24,022 nt of DNA from Phallusia fumigata (lineage: Eukaryota > Chordata > Ascidiacea > Phlebobranchia > Ascidiidae): assembly GCA_008931825.1 (NCBI GenBank), contig QXVZ01025667.1, forward strand, positions 1 to 24,022. Direction: 5' to 3'. The notes under the pieces were generated by a model. That model saw only the letters and a list, made by a program, of their open reading frames with translations. It made no database searches and was not told the DNA's origin. A program made the translations under genes and the position numbers. This document shows positions 1 to 7,300 of the stretch, piece after piece. The first letter of the stretch is position 1; every line of letters begins with the position of its first letter.

Positions 1-244
1 GGGTAACTAGTGAGCCACAGTCTGAACTCCGGGTGTATTTTGTCCGGGTTGAATTCCTCGCAAATCTTCTCCATCGCCGGCATCCACGACACAGCGAGAT
101 GGCAATTCTGCAGCGCGACCCAAGAGCCGTCCTTCACCGCGTTGTCGATCATCTTGGCCGCGATCGGACCTTGGCCTTGACCCAATGAGATCGCATTGAA
201 CTTGTCGCCTTCAAAACCTTTGTCGGCAGCGAATTTGAGCAGAG
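1..244 (-). CDS. DNAH12-like: Dynein exon M8 (AAA6, GQGQGP motif), cut by window edge
   Basis: Reads [10 protein letters not shown], then [34 protein letters not shown] and FRLWLTSYP to the edge. The acceptor AG lies at 246-245 (strand order), and the first two bases finish an Ala codon begun by the G that ends the exon at 680. The GQGQGP and LQNCHLA blocks are hallmarks of dynein AAA6. The exon continues past base 1. Confidence 0.93.
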
Positions 245-3200
245 CTGAAGACAAAAGTAGGGATATGCTAGACTGTTGATGTTGTGGAGATTTTTTTTTA
301 AATAAATCAAAGAGTATAGGTGGTGTCGTTGCATTAGTTCCTGTTATAGTACATTTAAATAATTTTGAGTTACCACGTCAATGACCTAAACAGTAGGAAA
401 CTTCGCTTAAACGACAGGCATATAAACGTGAAAACTAGTAGTAGTTAAATAACAAAATATCAACTCAATTAAAAGCGTTTAGTCTGTTTTATTTTCGTAT
501 CACTTGAGTCAGAATACAACTAAAAAAAATGTAACAACCCGGCTTGACCAAGGCTATTCTCTGAACTTATATTAACCCGACTCGACAAGCTAGATGTTTT
601 CTGCGAAAAGTACGCATTTAGGTAACACTAAATTCGAGTCATTGAAGATTTGGGATTTTCGCGGTTGTAGCATCCTTACCTGCCATTGGATCCGCACCAG
701 GGGAGAGGACAAAGATAAGAGGGATGCTTCTCGTTGAATCGTTGTACGACTTTGCCAGGTCAAAAGGTGGAGGTTCAACAAACTTCCTGCCGAGTTTCTC
801 GAGCACAAATTGTCTGATCATCGGAATTACCTGTAAATTCAAATCAGGTACATGCATAAAAAGTATGGCCTTATTTTGAGCTGGTATAAGAATGCAGTCA
901 GATACCAAAAATATTTTCGTGCCCTAAAATAGAATATTATTTTTAGTTTTTTTTGTGCCTTTTCGAAAACACTTTTGTTAACGATTTTTTGTTTAATATT
1001 TTAAACATGTGTATAAAAAACTAGTTTATGTATTAATCATTTAATTTAAATTTTTGCCCTTTTTCCGGTTTCTTGTATCCAATCATGTATCCTGTCTTAA
1101 GTTAATATAGAACTTGCCTTGTCAGGACGGAGACATCTGATAGCTGTCATCCTCTGGAACTCGTTGAGTTGTCGATCCCACGGAGTCGGAAGAGTTGCTC
1201 CCTGAGGTTCGGTGAGATCATAAACCTTCCTCCAATCCTGCACGTGATCCTGGAAGCTGTCCCTGTGATGCAGAAAAAAGGTTGGATATTCCGTCATGCT
1301 GTTGGTTTACAAAGTCTGCTTTAGGGCAGATTCAACAAATAAATACGCGTTTGCCACAAATAGAGATAGAGTCAATTTTGGTTCGCTATACTTACAGGAA
1401 TCCTCTGAACGCCGGCAGGTCCTTCATGCGGCAAATCTCATCCCATGATTTGTCACTCAGCCATGACGGATCAGGATTGGCTCGCTTGTTCTCTAGCCCC
1501 ACCCCACCGGTGAGAAAGAACATGAACTCGTCCCGCGAGAGGTCGCCCTTTGCCCTAAAAAGTATCAAATGCTAGATAACTTGCCCGAGTGATCACAGGT
1601 GCTTGACACAATTACACACAAAATAAATATCCCGAATGCCGTAAAAACTGTTACATCAATTTTAAAGGTAAAGGCATTAAAATAAAGTTTTCTTACAGTG
1701 TCAGGTTGACGCAGAGCACGAAGGAGAAAAGCAGTTTGTCTTTCTCAAACAGAGAGCGACACACGTTGCAGTAGAGATTGTATGTGAAGTGGTCGGTCAA
1801 GTACCGGAGTCGCTTCTCCAAAATCTTCGACTTGTTGCTGAAAAAAGAAAGATAATCACCTCAACATCAGTTGGCCCACACGTTTGTATCAAACAAGGAT
1901 GTTAGTTGCAGGGAGATTAATCTGCCTCTGCAAAACTAAATTACGATAAATTAAAAAACCAAATTAAATTAAAAAAATGATAACAAACGAAAAAATGGAC
2001 AAAGTTGTCATTTTGGTTTGCTGTAAAATGATCTGCTAGTAGGAAAGGTATTCAATAGTATCCTTACACTTTAAAACACACAAAAAAACAATCTGATTAA
2101 GAGTTTAGCAACAGTGTATGTTTTTGGAAGGTGGTCACAAAAAAAACAGAACACAAAACAAAGGTCCGTTAAGTGTTGGTTTGTCTTCGCTACTGACCAT
2201 GAACTTTGTTTAGCCACAAAACCGTTGCATACAAACATAATGATTGTTCATCGAATTGGTTTGGCCATACATGTGATACTTCTAGTATTTATTACTAGAG
2301 ATGGGCCAAAACTGCAAGTGTTCTGTTTGGCCGAGCGCCGAGCATCAAAAATTGCGATGCTCGGTACCGAGTACTCGGGTTCCGGCTCGGTTCGGCCCAT
2401 CCCTATTTATTACCCAGCTTACCTCTCTTGTATGGAGTTTGTGTAGAGGTTGACGAACCAGGAGAGTGAATATTGGTACATGGGGTCAATGTTGGGTAGA
2501 TCGGTTATACTGAAGAACAAGATCGAAGAATGCTTCGCGATTGGTCGATAGCCCTCACGTGACTCGGCTATCTTCTGTTCTGTGGTTTCAGCAATCTTCG
2601 GAAGAAAATGGAAAATTGGTTGAAAGGTAATTAGACAAGTTGTTCGCCGTTTGAAAAGCCATGTTTAAATATTTCTGAAAGTCAAGTTTTGTAGCACTAT
2701 AAATAAGGTGTTTTGTTTGTACATAGAAACACAAGACACAGACTACAGAAATGTCTGGAATTAAAATCTTACCTATCAAAGGGCTTGAACATGATTAATT
2801 ATTGTAATGGAAACGTTTTAACAACCGCTGTCATCATCATTATATTGGTAATAGTTTACATTACAATATATTTGCTATGTACAAGCTCTCAGACAGTGTT
2901 CGTAAATTAAACTGATAGAAGCTACTTATAAAAATAGAATAAGTGCAACAAAATAACTGTTGCCTGCGTCTATAGTTTACAAATATCAAGGAATGCCATC
3001 TGTCTAAGAACAGCCAAATAGTCCTGAGACCTTTTGTTTCTTCTGGATTTCATCAGAAAGGACTTTGGAGGAGTCAAGGACGAGGATCGCGCTCTCGTCC
3101 TCCAGGATGTTGCCTTCGGATGAGGAGAGAGTGTAGAGGATTTTGTCTTCAATCTCCTTCAACTGCTTCTTGTTGGTTGCACTCTGCAGGATCAGGAGAT

Positions 3201-3836
3201 TCCTTTCTTCCTCCAACTCTGGTCTGAAGGCAATCAAATGTTGGTTGTCAGTTTTGCAATAAATTTAGAATGTTATACTATACCAGTGTTTCACAACTTG
3301 GATGCCGATTGCAGGGCTCAGAGATGCCGACCAATTTACTAAAATTGTTTTTCAATTGAATTAAGCATAACTAGGTACGTCAGTGAATAATGCTTGCAAA
3401 ATAGACGACTTGATTGATGTCAATACCTCACGTATTGCCACGAAAGCCTCTATGGGTGCCGCGATTCATAAGTTTCAGCAAATAGGTGTCGCAAAGCAAA
3501 AACGGCAACCACTGGTCTATGCCTATCCAACCACCAAATATTTAATAATTTAATTTGTATATCAGAACATTAGTAATTAAAACCAAGCTAGTTAAAGGTA
3601 TTATCAAAAAAGTGCAACCGCATTTACATTTCAAACCAAATCGCAAATACGAAATTCTTCTCCTAGTGGGGAATGCCCCCCCTAAATATTTTTAAGCTGA
3701 TATGAAAACAATGACAGAACTTGGTCGTTACCTCTCCTTAGCAACCACGATCCCGAGAAGTTGGTCCTCCAGTCCCTCCGGTGTGATCATGAAGTTGAGT
3801 AGAGACACTTTGGTGGAGAGTTCGGGAAGATAGTGA
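1..3836 (-). CDS. DNAH12-like: Axonemal dynein heavy chain, C-terminal motor part (AAA5-AAA6), 8 exons, partial
   Basis: Eight exons in transcript order: 3836-3732, 3223-3031, 2595-2423, 1837-1697, 1554-1396, 1262-1118, 830-680 and 244-1. Phases agree at every junction and the joined frame has no stop. The product is the AAA5/AAA6 side of an inner-arm dynein motor, an ATP-driven minus-end-directed microtubule motor in cilia and flagella. Visible landmarks are PELEEERN and [11 protein letters not shown] (linker helix after AAA5), [64 protein letters not shown] and [14 protein letters not shown] with [12 protein letters not shown] in AAA6. The first exon (3836-3732) is the exact reverse complement of the last plus-strand exon, so this block is the continuation of the plus-strand gene rather than a second gene. 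Coding runs off the left edge, so the AAA6 end and the C-terminal domain are absent. Subfamily DNAH3/7/12 is secure; DNAH12 rests on remembered similarity. Confidence 0.9.
245..679 (-). other. Intron between dynein exons M7 and M8
   Basis: 435 nt, AT-rich, with donor GTAAGG and acceptor TCTTCAG on the minus strand. I see no gene, repeat or RNA in it. Confidence 0.8.
680..830 (-). CDS. DNAH12-like: Dynein exon M7 (AAA6 start, LSPGADP)
   Basis: Fifty codons plus one base. Reads [17 protein letters not shown], then [14 protein letters not shown] and [15 protein letters not shown]. The run [10 protein letters not shown] with LSPGADPM is diagnostic for the DNAH3/7/12 inner-arm group. The acceptor TTACAG precedes 830 and the donor is GTAAGG. 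Confidence 0.94.
1118..1262 (-). CDS. DNAH12-like: Dynein exon M6 (RCLRPDK), uses a GC donor
   Basis: The first base completes a Leu codon; 48 codons follow: [16 protein letters not shown], then [17 protein letters not shown]. The acceptor is CATCACAG. The donor is AAG|GCAAGT, a GC-AG intron with an otherwise consensus site, and the next exon continues in phase 0. Confidence 0.93.
1396..1554 (-). CDS. DNAH12-like: Dynein exon M5 (FFLTGGVGL)
   Basis: Reads [20 protein letters not shown], then [18 protein letters not shown] and [14 protein letters not shown] followed by W-L-x-x-K-SW-x-EI is conserved in inner-arm heavy chains between AAA5 and AAA6. Leu codons are split at both ends (CT|G), consistent with both neighbours. 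Confidence 0.94.
1697..1837 (-). CDS. DNAH12-like: Dynein exon M4 ([12 protein letters not shown])
   Basis: Reads [20 protein letters not shown], then [19 protein letters not shown]. The first base completes the Ser codon begun at 2423 and the exon ends with two bases of a Leu codon. The acceptor is TTTTTTCAG and the donor is GTAAGA. Confidence 0.94.
1838..2422 (-). other. Intron between M3 and M4, with a hAT MITE near the donor
   Basis: 585 nt. The MITE at 2296-2405 sits close to the donor and is listed separately. The rest is A-rich with several short poly-A runs and no coding signal. Confidence 0.8.
2296..2405. mobile_element. Small hAT-like MITE with perfect 8-bp target duplication
   Basis: A 110-bp non-coding element with terminal inverted repeats TAGAGATGGGCC at the left and GGCCCATCCCTA at the right (11 of 12 match). 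It is flanked by identical 8-bp duplications TTTATTAC at 2288-2295 and 2406-2413. Eight-bp duplications and GATGGGCC-type termini are typical of hAT non-autonomous elements. It contains an internal hairpin, CCGAGCATC pairing with GATGCTCGG. No transposase is encoded. Confidence 0.88.
2423..2595 (-). CDS. DNAH12-like: Dynein exon M3 (DPMYQYSL)
   Basis: Reads [20 protein letters not shown], then [20 protein letters not shown] and [17 protein letters not shown], plus two bases of the next Ser codon. GYRPIA..SS.LFF and [10 protein letters not shown] are near-invariant in inner-arm dyneins. The usual DLAN reads DLPN here. The donor is GTAAGC. Confidence 0.95.
2596..3030 (-). other. Intron between M2 and M3
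   Basis: 435 nt, AT-rich. It holds a degraded member of the intronic repeat listed at 2795-2898; otherwise nothing recognisable. Confidence 0.75.
2795..2898 (-). repeat. Degenerate copy of an intronic inverted-repeat family
   Basis: On the minus strand it has the block GATGATGACAGCGGTTGTTA followed by AAACGTTTCCATTACAATA, matching the cores at 8476 and 9711. The flank TACAAGCTCTCAGACAG resembles the terminal repeat TACAAGTTCTTTGGCAG of the 8440 copy. Boundaries are approximate. Confidence 0.6.
3031..3223 (-). CDS. DNAH12-like: Dynein exon M2 ([11 protein letters not shown])
   Basis: The first base completes an Arg codon split as AG|A with the preceding exon; 64 codons follow: [49 protein letters not shown] and so on. 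This helical segment after AAA5 is strongly conserved in DNAH7/12. It continues the protein from either copy of the preceding exon (3836-3732 or 23775-23967). Confidence 0.95.
3224..3731 (-). other. Intron between M1 and M2
   Basis: 508 nt. It contains a probable old hAT MITE (3284-3514). The donor-proximal 55 nt (3677-3731) is the exact reverse complement of the last 55 nt of the window. Confidence 0.8.
3284..3514. mobile_element. Probable decayed hAT-like MITE
   Basis: The left end CAGTGTTTCACAACTTGG and right end GGCAACCACTG resemble the common hAT terminus CAGTGGTTC-CAACTTGGGTGCCG. Internal text includes GGGTGCCGCGATTC. Flanking octamers TACTATAC and GTCTATGC match at only five of eight positions. 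There is no coding capacity. Confidence 0.5.
3677..3836. repeat. 160-bp exact inverted copy of 23863-24022
   Basis: The reverse complement of 3677-3836 is identical to the last 160 bases of the window: 105 nt of dynein exon plus 55 nt of following intron. Identity ends at 3836, five bases before the N at 3842. It is best explained as an unmerged assembly overlap in inverted orientation. Confidence 0.97.
3732..3836 (-). CDS. DNAH12-like: Dynein exon M1, partial second copy of exon P33
   Basis: Encodes [20 protein letters not shown] and [13 protein letters not shown], base-identical to 23863-23967. The 5' part of the exon is cut by the join before the N at 3842. The donor is GTAACG. This is the same exon seen twice, not a paralogue. 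Confidence 0.95.
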
Positions 3837-4217
3837 TCGTANGCTTTTGTGCTGTGGCATTTGGAAATGTCTGGGATGTTTTTCTCTGTCATGATTAATG
3901 TTAAAGATCAATTTATGCCAGTACACGAATACAGATATCAATTCCTTGTAGTATATCTATCTTAACCCAATCAAACCTAGATTTTTACTACAATTTATAT
4001 TCCGACATTTCTTAGACCAATCATACGCTACATTCAATTCGTATTCGTCAGTCTTATTTACAATAGGTTAAGTTTTTTACTAGTGAGTTTTTATTTTAAA
4101 CATGTCCTAGCTTCTCTGTTCTAAAACGTATATCAGTATTTAGAAAAGCTTATACGGTTATGGGTTGTTTTTTTTTCTCAAAACAAATGTTCACTGATTT
4201 TATAATCGAAATCGTAG
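3837..4217. other. Assembly join (N at 3842) and partial upstream intron
   Basis: Bases 3837-3841 belong to neither repeat copy and precede a single N. Bases 3843-4217 are AT-rich and end in an acceptor (ATCGTAG) for the exon at 4218. I find no dynein-like coding in any frame. This looks like the 3' part of an intron whose upstream exons lie outside the window. Confidence 0.75.
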
Positions 4218-4339
4218 GTGATGGCCGCCACATCAATGAAAGGCCTTCTACAAAAGCTGCTGGATAGCAACGGACTTCTCGACAAAATCATGAAGGGTCT
4301 AAACGCTTACCTGGAAAAGAAACGCCTCTTCTTCTCAAG
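4218..4339 (+). CDS. DNAH12-like: Dynein exon P1 (linker)
   Basis: Forty codons plus two bases: [20 protein letters not shown], then [20 protein letters not shown]. KGLNxYLExKR is a conserved linker element of axonemal dyneins. The acceptor is CGTAG and the donor GTACCA; the Arg codon is split AG|A. Confidence 0.93.
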
Positions 4340-7300
4340 GTACCATACTGTTTTGTTTCCTTGTCGTTGCAACAGACTTTGGTACACCAAGTAACTATAT
4401 GCATTTTGGGTACGCCATGTAATGCCCGGAAACAATTGCTAGATTTTGGTACACCCAGTAATTCAATACCCTTTCGGTACGGCATGTACTGCCAGAAAGC
4501 TACTTAATTCACCCAAGTTATATGAAAGTGCACAATGAAAACTTTTTGTTTCTTTTTGTAAAACCCATTAAGGGATTCACAATTTCTAAATCTACACATA
4601 AAACAACAAAAAACAGTTACGTTACAAATTTATCGACGTGATAAACAAAACCCACTCAAGATTTTTCTTCCTCTCCAACGACGAGATGCTGGAGATCCTC
4701 TCGGAGACGAAGGATCCCACTCGTGTGCAGCCGCATCTGAAGAAATGCTTTGAAGGAATTGCCAAACTCCAGTTCCTCGACAATCTCGACATCAAGGCGA
4801 TGTTTAGTAGCGAGGGGGAAAAAGTGGACTTGGTCGACCTCATCTCAACATCGGCCGCCAGGGGTTCGGTCGAAAAATGGCTTCTACAGGTTTGCTTGTT
4901 TTATTTCATCCTGGGCGTAAATATATTTTATGACCTTTGCATCCCTGCACGTAATGCTTGGTAGACTTTTTTGTGATAGGCCACTTGTTGTAATGACATG
5001 ATCGTGGTTGGTATCTTTAACTGTATTCGGGCAAAATTTTAAAGGGGCATATAAGTTTGCATGCAACCCATAACTTTTATGGGTAATACTTCTTATAGGT
5101 CCACTTTTAAAATGCTTTGTAAACATCGAAACTGCTCGCAAATTTGTTGTTATTGCCTTTCGAGCCAGTCATGGCTTGGTAAGCCGGTATGGGTACATAC
5201 CTCTTGTAGGCCTGGATACAGTAAGATTTAAATGGGTTTACATGGTCAGCATAAATGGGTCAAAGCAAACCCATAGTTTATTACGCGACTGCATACAACT
5301 CTCTTTTGGGGTATTGCTCTTGTGCGCTTAAGATGCTTGGTGGTGGCAATACTGCTGCTTCAGTTGTTGGTTTTTCCTTTGGGCCAACTTTAATGTCATT
5401 CTTTATTTAAAGTTTCAAAAATATTCCTGGTGACTCCATAGGTCTAAAGTTTCGTTTTTTTTCTGGTTTATAATACGGTTTGGCCCGTTTTGTTATCCCA
5501 GGTGGAGGAAGGTATGCTCAAATCCGTCCGTGACGTCATAATCAGGGCTAACGAAGCGTATCCGGAGGTGGAACGTCATCAGTGGGTCACAGATTGGCCC
5601 GGTCAGGTACGCAACACTGTTTAGCCACTTTGCATTAATAAACAAGTAGTCACATCAAACAAATGTTATAATCGCAGGTCGTTCTGTATGTTTCGCAAAT
5701 GCACTGGACTAGTGAGGTGCACGAAGCTCTCCGTAGCAACGGGCTGCAGGGTTTAAAGGACTACATCGATGTGCTAAGGGAACAGGTGACTAAATATAAT
5801 TACTGTGTGATAAGCCTTGGCTGGGCTTCATTGGTGGCCGGGCGCTTTGAAATGGCAAAATACTTTTTTTTGATTCGTAACTATGACTGAGCGCCTGGTA
5901 ACGTCCATATGCTCTTCTGTTACCCTAATGCACATTTATCTTGTTTTTTTGTCCAAATATATTTTTGCTGATACTCGCGATAGTGTCTTTTATTTTTAAA
6001 ATGTCCGGTAGTATTACGCTACAATGATCAAGTTACTGATTAAGCGAGCCTGACTGGGTAAAACCCGACCCGAATTTATACGTTAATTGTTTTTACCCGA
6101 AACAAGTAAACAGTTTTTTCTACACCCAACAAACGCTTTATTATAAATTTAATTTGCTGATCAGGATGCCATAGCAACCTTAAATCCAGCCTAAACCGCA
6201 TATGGGTGCTTTTATCTAGTAGACCTTGCTAACCAGTCTATTTTTACAGCTCAGTCACATCGTGAACTTGGTGCGGGGCAAACTTGCGAAACAAACACGA
6301 ATCACCCTCGGAGCGCTCGTCACCATTGACGTACACGCGCGTGACGTCATCACCGAGATGGTCGAGCAAGGTAACGTAAATAGAACGTCGTACGTCCGAT
6401 TCGTTTTCCCTCGTTTACAAATGGATGACGCAACATTTAACCTTGCCCAACTGTCACGTGACTGGAAATTGGATCACAATTAAATCATCAATTGCGGGGA
6501 CAACTATTTACAAGTTAACAGTTTGATTGTTTTTTTAATGTGCGCAGTGAAAGAGGTATTTACCATTTTTATTGTATTTGGTCTACGATTAACAATTTTA
6601 AATAGTTTTAATGATGAAGATNGAAACAAACTCGAATCACCCTCGGAGCGCTCGTCACCATTGACGTACACGCGCGTGACGTCATCACCGAGATGGTCGA
6701 GCAAGGTAACGTAAATAGAACGTCATACCTCCGATTCGTTTTCCCTCGTTTACAAATGGATGACGCAACATTTAACCTTGCCCAACTGTCACGTGACAAT
6801 TTCAGTCGCGTGGAAATTGGATCACAATTAAATCATCAATTGCGGGGACAACTATTTACAAGTTAACAGTTTGATTGTTTTTTTAAGGTGCGCAGTGAAA
6901 GAGGTATTTACCATTTTTATTGTATTTGGTCTACGATTAACAATTTTAAATAGTTTTAATGATGAAGATACAAGCCAGTACCTCATATTTTACGTTTCAC
7001 CAAAGTGTAATGTTGACAACAGCGTTTGTCAGAACGTAAAAAACGTTTTACACAGAAGTATTTGATAATATCTTCTCATCTTTTGTTTTGTAATTTCACA
7101 GAGGTTTCGGCCGACAACGACTTCAATTGGTTGGCGCAGTTGCGTTATTACTGGCAAAACGACCAAGCCCGCGCTCATATCATCAACGCTGATGTCAAAT
7201 ATGCTTACGAGTATTTAGGAAACTCACCCAGGTAAAATAAAACAAGTCTCTCTCTTTGTGCGGCATGACAATATCATAGAACACAGAAAAATACCACGTT

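Larger units (their letters stand above)
6371..7101 (+). other. Intron 5 as assembled (inflated by duplication)
   Basis: 731 nt as written. Removing the duplicated block and N leaves about 396 nt. Near 7015 the text GACAACAGCGTTTGTC recalls the repeat core at 8484 but is too degraded to call. Confidence 0.8.

Noticed and set aside
2114-2446. A 110-codon plus-strand open frame
   Set aside because: It runs through a MITE and into the antisense of a dynein exon; there is no motif and no splice logic.
3738-3941. A 67-codon minus-strand open frame across the N at 3842
   Set aside because: It lies in the wrong frame for the dynein exon there and spans the assembly join; the correct frame gives [13 protein letters not shown].
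6250-6705. Duplicated exon P5 as a pair of mutually exclusive exons
   Set aside because: The second copy lacks an acceptor and the first 38 nt, starts at an N, and differs only by a synonymous base in the coding part.
6504-6799. Open frames on both strands across the N at 6622
   Set aside because: They exist only because two allelic copies abut at an N; the same intronic text yields the open frame at 6871.
7008-7060. A sixth copy of the hammerhead-like repeat (GACAACAGCGTTTGTC)
   Set aside because: The stem is present but neither the GATGATGA box nor GAAACGTTTGC is preserved and no termini are visible; too degraded to claim.
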